The notes under the pieces are model-generated. The model was not told the DNA's origin, did not search any database, and saw nothing but the letters and a program-made list of their open reading frames with translations. A stretch of 64,000 nucleotides of DNA, from contig DXLU01000039.1 of assembly GCA_019414565.1 (NCBI GenBank), positions 37,867-101,866 of the forward strand, read 5' to 3'. The position numbers and the translations under genes were made by a program. Positions 55,093-63,776 of the stretch are shown piece after piece. The DNA is from Collinsella sp. Its GTDB lineage: Bacteria > Actinomycetota > Coriobacteriia > Coriobacteriales > Coriobacteriaceae. The first letter of the stretch is position 1, and each line of letters starts with the position of its first letter.

Positions 55093-55501
55093 AGCACCGA
55101 AGATCCATCAAGTGGCCTTGTGCGCAGCTCCATGACGACTGCATCCAGGCCCAAAGTGATGGCGCTCGATCACTTCGTCCGGAAAGATACAACCATCGCG
55201 GATAGAGGCGCATAATACGACCTGCATCAACATGAGCGAAGCCAACATGCAACAGCGCTGCCAAGCCAGACGTTAGCAAATAGGCATTGGGGCCCATGTC
55301 GGCCACGGCGCCTAGGCTAATGCCACGGTGCTGCTTCACAATATTCAATAGTGGCTAATTAAACAAACACCGCATCCTACCAAGACGCCAGTGCCCAAGC
55401 CGTTCTAGTCAAAGAGCAGCTTGGGCACACTCCATGAGACCATAGTAAGGGCCGCAACCGGACCTCGCGTCAGAAGCAGACACGCTCCATCCCACCGGCA
55501 A
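55093..55501. other. Spacer with no supported gene, convergent 3' ends of the KAP and helicase genes
   Basis: A minus-strand frame to 55348 overlaps the end of the KAP gene and has no ribosome-binding site. Its residues (for example HRGISLGAVADMGPNAYLL) do not match anything I know. A 10-bp hairpin lies at 55391-55428. Confidence 0.5.
55391..55428. repeat. 10-bp perfect inverted repeat
   Basis: GTGCCCAAGC and GCTTGGGCAC with an 18-base spacer. It sits 74 bases past the helicase gene stop; there is no T-run, so it is at best a weak terminator. Confidence 0.5.
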
Positions 55502-57313
55502 TCACCCCTCCCCGTCCATGACCGTCCAGCTCACAGGCTCAATGCCCGGAAGAGACGTTAGGCAAGAGGGGCAGGCAACCTGATAGTTCCCGTAATTTGT
55601 TCTGCGCTGCATCGAAGCGGAGACGTATACCGCTTTGCGGGCGCGAGTGACGCCGACGTACAGCAGGCCTATTTCCTCAATAAGCCCATCTGGCATTTTC
55701 TTCGCATCAGCAATCTGGCAACCTCGCGCAGAACGTAAGCATATACCAGCATTTTCGCAACGAGAGCAAATCCCTCCAGGCCAATCGAAACGCGTAACGC
55801 CCGGAATGAAAACGGTGTCCCACTCGAGCCCCTTAGCGGAGTGAACGGTCATCATGGAGATGCCCACATCAAGGTAATCAGAGAAACGTCGCAGGGAGCC
55901 CTCGGAAAAGATACTAACGATATAGTCGAAGCGCTCCGAAGGTCCCATCGCGACGCAGTCATTTTTAAGGTGTTTCCGCAGCGCTCCTAGAAGCATGGCA
56001 TAGGACCGCCCATACTCGAACCTCTTGGAGCCAGTCAGCAGTTCATCAGAGATGGAGTCGATTATTTTGTCCGCAGCAGACCGGCTGACGCCCTTTTCTC
56101 CAGACACTGCATCGGTAATCCTGGATAAAGCAAACGCATTGAATTCGATGAACCCCCGACTTGTATCCGAGAAGAGTCCGTTGAAGTAAGAGATACCTTC
56201 TTTAGCAAGCTCTTCCATAATGAGATCGGCAAGGGCACCACGCTTACGAACAAGAATCGCAATCCTCCCGCCACTGCTTTGAGCGAGCGCAGTAACCTTG
56301 GAAACGATGGCAGTCGCTTCGTCTTGCTGAGTAGAGCCAACAAATATGGGAAGTCGGGGCGTACCGCCGGCAATGGTGCCCTTCATGTTGAAGCGAATCG
56401 CAGCACCGAGCTCTCCGACGATAGATCTCCCAGAAAACCTATGGTTATGCTCGAGTTCCAACGGCGTTAGACGCAGGTCGGTAGTGGCCTTTGCCTTTAA
56501 GCCTTCCATTGCACCAATAAAACCATAGACACGCTGAATGGGGTCGCCGAACATGCAGATCCCCGACTCTTCAGAAAGCAGACCCCTTAGGAAGACATAG
56601 CACAACGCATTCGTGTCCTGCGCCTCGTCGACAAGCACAACAGGATATGCTGCCGACAGATAGGACCTTAACTTGGGAAAATGAGCGAGCAATTCAATTG
56701 CAAGGGAAATCATTGCGGAGTATGGCAAGAGACCGTTCGATGCAAACCTTTCCTTGATGATCCTATTAAAGGAAAACATCACACGCCTCAAGTCCATTTC
56801 CTGACCGTTTCTCATGAAGCGGAGGAAGTCGTCAACGGCATTCTTTTCATCCCAGGTCAGCCTGCCACCTCGCGAAACCAGCTCGCTAACGGCGCTGTTG
56901 TCATCAACCATAGAGAGCTCGTCAACGTTCACTGGGAGCGAGAGCGATTTCCAGTATCTGCGTAGCAGAGCCCAAGCAAAGCCGTGGAAGTTGGTCGCCA
57001 TGACGCTGTCCTCAAAACGCTTGGCCACGGGACCAGGAAGTGCCGACATAGTGATGCCCAAATCCATACGCATCCTCCGCGCGGCGGCAACGCTAAAGGT
57101 CAGGGCCAAAATCCTTTTTGGCGGATGGACTTCGCCAGATGCCAGCAGCCAGCAAGCCCGCCCAGTCATCACCGTGGTCTTCCCGTAGCCTGCCGGCGCC
57201 TCCACGAACACCCTCTTTGATGGCGAGAAAATCGCGGAGCACTGCGACGCATCCCCACCACAGCGCGCCTCAATCTCGGCTCTAACACTATTCCGCAGGT
57301 CAGTCTGACTCAT
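55502..57313 (-). CDS. gajB: UvrD/Rep-type helicase, Gabija GajB-like, with a four-cysteine motif
   Basis: 603 residues from ATG 57313, overlapping the gajA stop as ATGA (a start six bases upstream is also possible). Helicase motifs: Q-motif region followed by Walker A APAGYGKTT (39-47), motif II LVDEAQDTNALCYVFL, and motif VI GVTRARKAVYVSAS. Before motif VI there is a C-x2-C-x5-C-x6-C set (CSRCENAGICLRSARGC), which could hold zinc or an iron-sulfur cluster. In Gabija, GajB acts with the GajA nuclease to block phage. The assignment rests on the gene pair and motifs. Confidence 0.82.
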   Translation of the reverse strand: MSQTDLRNSVRAEIEARCGGDASQCSAIFSPSKRVFVEAPAGYGKTTVMTGRACWLLASGEVHPPKRILALTFSVAAARRMRMDLGITMSALPGPVAKRFEDSVMATNFHGFAWALLRRYWKSLSLPVNVDELSMVDDNSAVSELVSRGGRLTWDEKNAVDDFLRFMRNGQEMDLRRVMFSFNRIIKERFASNGLLPYSAMISLAIELLAHFPKLRSYLSAAYPVVLVDEAQDTNALCYVFLRGLLSEESGICMFGDPIQRVYGFIGAMEGLKAKATTDLRLTPLELEHNHRFSGRSIVGELGAAIRFNMKGTIAGGTPRLPIFVGSTQQDEATAIVSKVTALAQSSGGRIAILVRKRGALADLIMEELAKEGISYFNGLFSDTSRGFIEFNAFALSRITDAVSGEKGVSRSAADKIIDSISDELLTGSKRFEYGRSYAMLLGALRKHLKNDCVAMGPSERFDYIVSIFSEGSLRRFSDYLDVGISMMTVHSAKGLEWDTVFIPGVTRFDWPGGICSRCENAGICLRSARGCQIADAKKMPDGLIEEIGLLYVGVTRARKAVYVSASMQRRTNYGNYQVACPSCLTSLPGIEPVSWTVMDGEG

Positions 57314-59046
57314 CAGCATTCGAGCCCCACGGCCTTGCGAATAATACTTTTGTAACATGTGGGAACGCCATTAGCACCAAGAGCCTCCGCGAGGGCGACG
57401 CCAGACACGACGCCCTTGTTCGATGAAAGCCATGCATACATAAGCGCACGTGATTTGGGCGTGTCTGCGAATAACCCGTCAAACTCCGATCCCCGGAAAT
57501 CGTATTCAGGGTCCCGCAAGTTAACGCCGTAGACAGCACAGGAGCTTTTCAAAGCTTTACTATTCCCCTTGATGCAAGTTGCCCTCTGAAAAGGATCAAT
57601 CGACTCAAGAAGCGCAATAAACGCACCCTGGTTATCGCTAGCGAAGAACGAGTCAACGACCTCACCTTCGAAATCCCGTTCGGTTGTCGTTATATGGTCT
57701 TCAGAAGTTTCTTGCAGCCCATCCTCATCTCTGTCGACAATTGAATTATTTGGAATCTCGAACTTGCCCAGAAGTTCACAGAGTGGTTTAACGTTCTTTT
57801 TCCCGCCGGCCCTGATAGGCACAACTCCATAATCATCCAGATCCATCCCAAGGTTGCGAGCGAACACCGGAATGGCTCCAGACTCTGTCTGCCCCTCAAA
57901 AGCCAAAACCGACCGCGCGAAAAAGGCCTCTCGTATTGACTCAAAGTTCAGCATAAGATGCTTTTCAACCTTGTCGGACAGGTCAATATCCCTACCGCAT
58001 ATGACCTTCGGCGAATTTTCGCCCTGCCCGAATCGCACAATGTTCTTATAGCCGCGAGCCAGAATGTTAGGCGAATGCGTCACCATGATCAGCTGAGCTT
58101 TGATTGAATCAATTCCGAAATAGTCCTTTAGAAGAGCATTGAATCTATCATCCTTCCCTTCGCAAATCCTATGCAAGCTCTTCGAGAGACGCCTCTGCAT
58201 ATACGGGTGAAGGTGGGCTTCGGGCTCGTCATAAGCCAGAACGGCATGCAGCACGCGTCTGTCATCATCATCTGGGCAAAGGCTCTCTTGAAGGCGTTTA
58301 GGCGAAAGACGCATAATGCTCTCGATTATCGAGAGCGAGGCAATAGCGAGGTACTGCAAGCCTACCCCTGCCTTTTTAAAATGAACGCCCCTCTTGTCAA
58401 GCAAGGTAACCAAACTTCCAAGCGTTCCGCCATCCGATGAATCGACGCCAGGCCTCACACCATATGATGACAGGATCGGGACGTCGCCGACGATTTCGCC
58501 GAGATCTGCAACCAGACCTTCGAGCTCATTGCCGTCTAGAAAGTCGGAGACCTCTTTGCCCTTCCTATCTAGGTAAAGAGCGATGCCTTTGGAGAGAACT
58601 TTACCGACGCCGCGCGTACCGTCAAACGCCAGGTCTCCCCTATTAAAGGATGCAGTCGAGTACCTGAACATGTGAACGGATCGCATCAGAGAGGGTGGAA
58701 TACTTTCTCCGCTCCCTTCGGCCTTAAATTCAATTCGAGAATCCGGGTCGTCAGCAAAAGCGCAGATGGTAATAGTGTTTCCGGTCGTAGGATCGATGTC
58801 GAGCCCCGTTATTCCGATCTCGTCCTCGTCCAACTTTAAAGTTACTAGAGCCCCTGCGCGCTTTTCAATGTCAGCGAAATCCTCTTCGCTAATCGTCGCT
58901 TGATTGAAAATTGTATTGAGCAAGTCAAGCACATTCGTTTTGCCGAGGTTGTTCTCGCCGACAATATAGCTCACGTCCTCGTCAAAACTAATCGACACTC
59001 CATCGAGATTCCGATAGTTCTCAATCCTCAGTTTAGAGATCCTCAT
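57313..59046 (-). CDS. gajA: OLD-family ATPase with TOPRIM nuclease domain, Gabija GajA-like
   Basis: 577 residues. The N-terminal ABC-type ATPase has ISKLRIENYRNLDGVS and Walker A GENNLGKTN (30-38). The C-terminal Walker B side has AVLAYDEPEAHLHPYMQRRL and the following MVTHSPNI. The TOPRIM domain contains Glu384 in LAFEGQTESGA and the Asp pair at 438 and 440 in VDRDEDG, the metal ligands of OLD nucleases. It precedes a UvrD-like helicase with overlapping ends, the Gabija order. Confidence 0.85.
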   Translation of the reverse strand: MRISKLRIENYRNLDGVSISFDEDVSYIVGENNLGKTNVLDLLNTIFNQATISEEDFADIEKRAGALVTLKLDEDEIGITGLDIDPTTGNTITICAFADDPDSRIEFKAEGSGESIPPSLMRSVHMFRYSTASFNRGDLAFDGTRGVGKVLSKGIALYLDRKGKEVSDFLDGNELEGLVADLGEIVGDVPILSSYGVRPGVDSSDGGTLGSLVTLLDKRGVHFKKAGVGLQYLAIASLSIIESIMRLSPKRLQESLCPDDDDRRVLHAVLAYDEPEAHLHPYMQRRLSKSLHRICEGKDDRFNALLKDYFGIDSIKAQLIMVTHSPNILARGYKNIVRFGQGENSPKVICGRDIDLSDKVEKHLMLNFESIREAFFARSVLAFEGQTESGAIPVFARNLGMDLDDYGVVPIRAGGKKNVKPLCELLGKFEIPNNSIVDRDEDGLQETSEDHITTTERDFEGEVVDSFFASDNQGAFIALLESIDPFQRATCIKGNSKALKSSCAVYGVNLRDPEYDFRGSEFDGLFADTPKSRALMYAWLSSNKGVVSGVALAEALGANGVPTCYKSIIRKAVGLEC

Positions 59047-59338
59047 GCGTCCTCCCGACCTTTATGGTTTTATGGCTTCCAACAATCTAACACGCCTCGT
59101 GTTGTACTGAACTTGAGGCACAGCCACTTCGAGAGGCTTGTAAATCAAAAGCGTAGTCCTAAGAAGGTTGTTTGCATGCACCAAGCCGTCTCCTAAGGCT
59201 CCCCCTCCCCAACATCCCCCAGAAAGTTCGCTGATGTTGACTGGGGTTCCCGTAAAATAATCCCCAACAAAATATGTGCGGAGTGCCGGCCTGGAGCTGC
59301 CTTCGGACCCTATTGGCTGCTCACCGAGAGGCTCCGCT

Positions 59339-60859
59339 ATGAAACGACCCCTTTACTACCTGCTCTGCGCGATCGCGTGCATGTCCATGGTCAGCGCGAC
59401 GCTGCCCGTGTCAGCCATTGCGGAAGCCATCCAGCCTCGGGCAGCAGCCGAGCAGCAGGCGCAAGCCGACGCCACGAGCAGCGACACGGGCAAGGCTGAA
59501 AACTGCACCAACACAAATGCGACAGCAGATAACGTAGAGGACGGCACCGCAACATCCACCGGCACCAGCGCAGTCAACACGGAAAGCGCTGACGGCACCA
59601 CCGCCGCAACCGGCACCCCCACCCCATCCCTCCGTGCCCAAACCAACGGCAAGCCCGAGGCCATCTCCACCACGTCACAAACCACCTACGCCCACTCCGC
59701 CACCGCAAGCCAAAACGGCGTCACCTTCACCGTCTCATGGAACGACGCCCCCGCGGGCACCGCGACGACCTTCCACGTGACCCAAGCCAACGGCTCGTCC
59801 CAGGCCAAGGCGCGCATGGACGTGCCCACCTATTGGGACGGCGGCAGCCAGGAAAGCGTCTGCGACCCGTCGCGCCCGGCATGGGCCAGCTACCACAGCC
59901 TGGGCACCGCGGGCCACGACTTTACCTTCGACTTCACGGCATCGGGCACGTACCGCATCTACTTCTACTTTATGGACAACGACAGAAACGACCCCCAAAA
60001 CGACAAGGGGATCTACTACCTGCGCACCACGGCGGAGGTGACCGTAAACGACGCCGCCCGCCCGAGCGTTACGCAGATCGTCAACAACGCCGTGGACCTA
60101 TGCAGGCAACAGACAGACGGCTCGGAATATGACATGGCGCTGTGGCTCCACGACTGGACGCTCGACCAGCTGGAGTACGACCACAGCCTTAACTGGTGCT
60201 CGGCCGAAAGCGGCCTCACGCGCCACCAGGGCACCTGCGAGAGCTACCAGCGCATCTACTCCAAGCTCCTTGACGCCGCGGGCATCGCCAACGGCCGCAT
60301 CACCGGCAACGGCCACACCTGGAACGCCGTAAAGATCGACGGCAAATGGTGCCAGATGGACCTAACCTGGGACGATACCGGCGACAACTGGTACGGAGAC
60401 CTGGACCAGCGCCATCTGTACTTTGGCCTGACCGCCGAGCTCATGGCAATCGCCCACTCCGACCACACGGCAAACTACCAAAAGGGCGACTACGCCTACC
60501 GCTCAACCGACCTATCCAACAATTATTTTGTGCGAAACGGAAAGGCCGATGAATGGGCCGAGAAGTATGCCGGCCGCATTCAGCAGCACTTGAATGCCAA
60601 GGAAGAGAGCATTTCCATTGATGCTGATAACCAGTCCTTCCCGCCGAGCATCTCGGGGATTCAGAACGGGATTGTTGCGTACGCGATGAATCTGAGGGAG
60701 TGGAAAACAGGGAAAAGTAATGCAGCGATACAAGCAGTATCGAATTTCAAAACATGCTCTAGTACCTCATGGGAAGTCACTTTCGATTTCACAGTTAAAT
60801 ACACCAATGAAAAGAGGACGGTTGGACAAAGCAGGCAAACGGCTCGCTTCTCTATTTAA
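59339..60859 (+). CDS. Secreted transglutaminase-like protein
   Basis: 506 residues from ATG 59339, with GAGAGG seven bases upstream. A signal peptide (YYLLCAIACMSMVSATLPVSAIAEA) is followed by a ~90-residue Thr/Ala/Ser-rich low-complexity region and a beta-sandwich-like part. The transglutaminase core has the Cys-His-Asp triad in LTRHQGTCESYQRIYSKL, GNGHTWNAVKIDG and WCQMDLTWDDTG. Such proteins cross-link or cleave peptides at the cell surface. The C-terminus lacks an anchor, but a fragment of a cell-wall-binding repeat lies 18 bases downstream. Confidence 0.85.
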   Translation: MKRPLYYLLCAIACMSMVSATLPVSAIAEAIQPRAAAEQQAQADATSSDTGKAENCTNTNATADNVEDGTATSTGTSAVNTESADGTTAATGTPTPSLRAQTNGKPEAISTTSQTTYAHSATASQNGVTFTVSWNDAPAGTATTFHVTQANGSSQAKARMDVPTYWDGGSQESVCDPSRPAWASYHSLGTAGHDFTFDFTASGTYRIYFYFMDNDRNDPQNDKGIYYLRTTAEVTVNDAARPSVTQIVNNAVDLCRQQTDGSEYDMALWLHDWTLDQLEYDHSLNWCSAESGLTRHQGTCESYQRIYSKLLDAAGIANGRITGNGHTWNAVKIDGKWCQMDLTWDDTGDNWYGDLDQRHLYFGLTAELMAIAHSDHTANYQKGDYAYRSTDLSNNYFVRNGKADEWAEKYAGRIQQHLNAKEESISIDADNQSFPPSISGIQNGIVAYAMNLREWKTGKSNAAIQAVSNFKTCSSTSWEVTFDFTVKYTNEKRTVGQSRQTARFSI

Positions 60860-60877
60860 TTAACGGATAACCGGCCC

Positions 60878-60952
60878 ATGACGAGCAGCGGATCGAGGGG
60901 ACGGTGGTACTTCTTCGACCCGGAAACGGGGCAGACGCTGAACGAGAATTGA
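60878..60952 (+). pseudogene. Fragment of a cell-wall-binding repeat
   Basis: 25 codons read MTSSGSRGRWYFFDPETGQT followed by four residues and a stop. The WYFFDPETG core is the aromatic signature of choline/cell-wall-binding repeats. It stands alone, directly after the secreted transglutaminase gene, so it is probably the cut-off tail of that protein or of a neighbour. Confidence 0.5.
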
Positions 60953-61137
60953 TAGCGATTTATCAGACATAATCACGTTGTGCATTTGCTCGTTAGGGCA
61001 CTGCTGAATATCGCGAAACAGTACCGCCGATATTACGCTTGGGAAACAGGGCCGATATGGGTCTCGGTGCCTGTCTATTGCTAGCGTTCGGCATCGTGAC
61101 GTCACCTTAAATTGGAATTGCATGAAGGTATAGAGCA

Positions 61138-61296
61138 ATGCGAGTCCTGCGACAAAATTTAAGTGAATGGGCAGCCACAGAACATGTTAGCCCGCATCGC
61201 CTGCGCCACTCGAATTACAACATTCAAGACATGCTCGCGCACGCGCGAATGAACCTCCTAGGGGACAACGTTGGATTGTTCGAGGTTTCGGTCTAG
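61138..61296 (+). pseudogene. Remnant of a tyrosine recombinase C-terminus
   Basis: A 52-codon frame reads EHVSPHRLRHS and then, after only three residues, IQDMLAHARMN. In XerC/integrase proteins the HxLRHS box and the I/V-Q-x-x-L-x-H-x box are ~15-16 residues further apart, so an internal deletion has fused them. The catalytic tyrosine segment is gone. It marks past mobile-element activity at this island end. Confidence 0.6.
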
Positions 61297-61299
61297 ATT

Positions 61300-61339
61300 G
61301 CGTGCGCCGCCCAGGGGACAACCCCGGGGCGGCGCACGC
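61300..61339. repeat. 13-bp perfect GC-rich hairpin
   Basis: GCGTGCGCCGCCC and GGGCGGCGCACGC, with a further GGGG/CCCC pair inside. It follows the recombinase remnant by 4 bases, with no T-run. It resembles the remains of a terminator or a recombination-site stem. Confidence 0.6.
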
Positions 61340-61755
61340 CGAACCCGAATGCGTTCGCGCGCGCCGTGAGCTCACAATAACCTCTGGCGGGAAAGCGGAG
61401 TCCGGTCAGGTGTCGACCGCAAGCCCGTCCTCAAGTATGGAGCATTCAACCTGCTCGTAGTTGAAGAGTATTTACCAGCAGACCAGGCACGGATTTAAAA
61501 ACAATGCCGCCGAAACTGATAGAGTTGAAGTAAAGAACGATCTCCGCCGTCCTCAGCACGAAGATGAAAGAAGGGAGGGCGCCCGAGAGCCAGCAGCGGT
61601 ACTGGAAGTTGCGAGGCTCGATGTTAGCGCCGAGCGATTTTAGCCGCTATTAGTCAAATGATTTTGACCAATAGCGGTCACCGAATAATGGCCACCCTGC
61701 CTGCCCGCCGCCACTACGCTGGCGGTGCCAACACGCCCGCATTAGGAGAATCATT
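61340..61755. other. Spacer with relics only
   Basis: No frame with a start site and recognisable sequence is visible over this stretch. The GC-rich part on the left and the inverted repeat at 61644-61677 are the only structure. I see no RNA gene. Confidence 0.45.
61644..61677. repeat. 15-bp inverted repeat (14 of 15 matched)
   Basis: CCGCTATTAGTCAAA and TTTGACCAATAGCGG around a 4-base spacer. It lies ~80 bases upstream of a 32-codon gene and could be its operator or an element end. Confidence 0.6.
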
Positions 61756-61854
61756 GTGGTGAACGAGAGACACGATGACCTACAGGAAATTATTGACGCG
61801 GCGCTCCGGGAGATCGCCGCAGAAGAGAGCGACGGATTCGACCCGCAGCACTGA
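61756..61854 (+). CDS. Very small acidic protein (32 residues), hypothetical
   Basis: GTG 61756 is preceded by AGGAGA at six bases, a good ribosome-binding site. The product MVNERHDDLQEIIDAALREI plus twelve more residues is an acidic helix. It may be the surviving N-terminus of a longer gene or a real small protein. It does not resemble a known family to me. Confidence 0.35.
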   Translation: MVNERHDDLQEIIDAALREIAAEESDGFDPQH

Positions 61855-61946
61855 AAACACTCGGCGCTCTACGGGAGACGGAGGCCCATCCGCAACCGGG
61901 TCGATTAAGCTACTTTACGTAAAATACTTAGCGGTACCGATGGCTA

Positions 61947-62477
61947 TTAATACGGCGCAATCGAATCAAAATCAATTGGAAGACCAAGTTCATAGTAGTT
62001 AAACGGCGATACATCAAGCTCGTCCAGAGCGCCATCTCCGCGACGGACCCAGGATTTTCCCTTTGCACATACAAAGGCAATCTCGACCAGCGGATGTCGA
62101 TGCATTCCGTAGAAGCCGCCCATATCGATAGATACCGAATGAAGTCCCGGAGGAATCAAATCGAGTATTTTCCTGTATTGATATGGGGATTCCAAATCCT
62201 CACCCTTGCAGCACCCCGCTCCATGGGTGACGACAATTGTCGCAACCACCTCATATACGGGAAGATTGCTGTCGTTGCGAATTACGATACGCGCATCACC
62301 CGTAGCATCTCTTTCAAGCCATGCAGCAATCGAAGATGGCTGCGCTAGCTTCTCGGCCGTTTTCAGGCGCTCGTCTGTTTTCTTCAGATGCTTTGTGTCA
62401 CGTAAGGCAACATAAACCGTCAGGCAAAGTGTAACAAATGCACAAATTACTTGAACAACAGCACAAAAAGCGACCAT
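61947..62477 (-). CDS. Membrane-anchored protein of unknown function, 176 residues
   Basis: From ATG 62477, with GGAAGG about nine bases upstream. One N-terminal membrane helix (MVAFCAVVQVICAFVTLCLTVYVAL) is followed by a short charged coiled region (DTKHLKKTDERLKTAEKLAQ). A beta-rich domain comes next (ARIVIRNDSNLPVYEVVATIVVTH; HSVSIDMGGFYGMHRH; LVEIAFVCAKGKSWVRRGDG). The layout suggests a cytoplasmic Ig-like or sensor domain tethered to the membrane. The next upstream same-strand gene is 107 bases away. Confidence 0.65.
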   Translation of the reverse strand: MVAFCAVVQVICAFVTLCLTVYVALRDTKHLKKTDERLKTAEKLAQPSSIAAWLERDATGDARIVIRNDSNLPVYEVVATIVVTHGAGCCKGEDLESPYQYRKILDLIPPGLHSVSIDMGGFYGMHRHPLVEIAFVCAKGKSWVRRGDGALDELDVSPFNYYELGLPIDFDSIAPY

Positions 62478-62583
62478 GAGCAATAACCTTCCCTCGGCAC
62501 AGAATGAAACCAAGAATCAGCCCGCCGCTTACACACTGGCCGTTATTCGAAAAGCAAGCCATCAAGCCAAGTTGTTAGATATA

Positions 62584-62817
62584 TCACAATCTTGATGCTA
62601 ATAATTTAACCAGCTCATCTGATGGTCCGTTTTTTCTGATGCGGCTGTAATCTCTCACATCAGTTAAGACTAAACCGCCTGCAGACTCACAGAAAACAGC
62701 GTGTGAAGGCGCGGCATTGACGCTCGCCTTAATGCTAGATTTATTTTGGCGTAAAAGAAGCGGACGGCAAGAAGGCTGTTTCTTCTTTTTCCGATAGCTT
62801 CTCTTGGTGCATGCCAT
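62584..62817 (-). CDS. Lys-rich protein of unknown function, 77 residues
   Basis: ATG 62817 is six bases from AGGAGG; the ATG three bases upstream is too close. The N-terminus is strongly basic (MACTKRSYRKKKKQPSCRP), compatible with nucleic-acid or membrane binding, and the rest (GGLVLTDVRDYSRIRKNGPS) is mixed. It starts 21 bases after the membrane GAF-like gene, so the two are co-transcribed. Part of the C-terminus weakly recalls the end of the 323-residue protein (VRDY), which may be chance. Confidence 0.65.
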   Translation of the reverse strand: MACTKRSYRKKKKQPSCRPLLLRQNKSSIKASVNAAPSHAVFCESAGGLVLTDVRDYSRIRKNGPSDELVKLLASRL

Positions 62818-62838
62818 CATGAACCTCCTAAAGGCTAA

Positions 62839-63747
62839 TCACGCAACAGCTTTTGCGCAAAGAGCATGATTAACAATATCATGAAGCAATAGATAGAGAT
62901 TTACATCAGCGATTCCGAGCTTATTTGGCCTGTTGGATGTTACATACAAGATCCCCATAATTGAATTGTTCGAACCATCTCGCGCAACAAGTCTAGAAAT
63001 CATCATGCAACGATCATCGGACCCGAAATGCTCGGAATTAACATCGTTATCCAACTGCCCGCAGTCTCTGGCTTTTTCGACATTGGGACAAAGCATGACG
63101 ATATGATTAGACAGCTCTTTTTTATGCAACATAAGCACGATCTTGCTACCCATTGAAAGTGGTCGAGAATGTTGAAATCTCGTCGCATTCAATGCCCCTT
63201 CCCTAGCCACCGTTGCATAGCCAACTTCATGATCAGATTTCCCGGGACACACAAGCCTAATAGCGCAGCCTATTCCGGCATGAGGACGAAAGATAGAAAA
63301 ACAGGAAGCGACGCCCTTGCAGCAGACAGTTGCCAATTCGCTTAAATTAACATCTGAATTTAATGTCTCATTCTCTACTTGATAGTTAAAGCTTTGAAGC
63401 TCATCGAGCAGGCGCACGTTCCGAAAACCCCGCCTGAGCGAATGCGCGGCAACCCATCCTACCACCAAACAAACTATGAAGAGAAAGGATGGAATGGACG
63501 CCATGTTCACATGAGATGTAAGCCAATCAATGGCCCAAGGAAATTTGCCATCCGTTAGTAGCTTCTCCACAAAAAGATTGGCGAACCAAGCAATTAGCCC
63601 ACCAAAGCCAAATTTCATTAAGGTGTCCAATATCACTAGGGGGATGCCCCTGCTGAGCCCTACACTATAAAATCGAAAACAGGAATACTCACGCTTCCCT
63701 CGTTTACCGTAGTGCATCCAATCTTCAAAAGAATATCTATCAATCAT
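62839..63747 (-). CDS. Two-helix membrane protein with a C-terminal GAF-like domain
   Basis: 302 residues from ATG 63747, which has GGGAGG seven bases upstream. The N-terminus is basic, then two membrane helices (FGFGGLIAWFANLFVEKLL; ASIPSFLFIVCLVVGWVAAH). From about residue 130 a GAF-like sensor fold follows: LATVCCKGVASCFSIF, GCAIRLVCPG and the closing NSIMGILYVTSNRPNKLGIADVNLYLLLHDIVNHAL, with a closing strand-helix like GAF domains. It is first in a small transcription unit. The ligand is unknown. It has the look of an island effector/sensor; this is inference. Confidence 0.7.
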   Translation of the reverse strand: MIDRYSFEDWMHYGKRGKREYSCFRFYSVGLSRGIPLVILDTLMKFGFGGLIAWFANLFVEKLLTDGKFPWAIDWLTSHVNMASIPSFLFIVCLVVGWVAAHSLRRGFRNVRLLDELQSFNYQVENETLNSDVNLSELATVCCKGVASCFSIFRPHAGIGCAIRLVCPGKSDHEVGYATVAREGALNATRFQHSRPLSMGSKIVLMLHKKELSNHIVMLCPNVEKARDCGQLDNDVNSEHFGSDDRCMMISRLVARDGSNNSIMGILYVTSNRPNKLGIADVNLYLLLHDIVNHALCAKAVA

Positions 63748-63776
63748 GCCATCGCCTCCCGCCGCTACAATTTATA

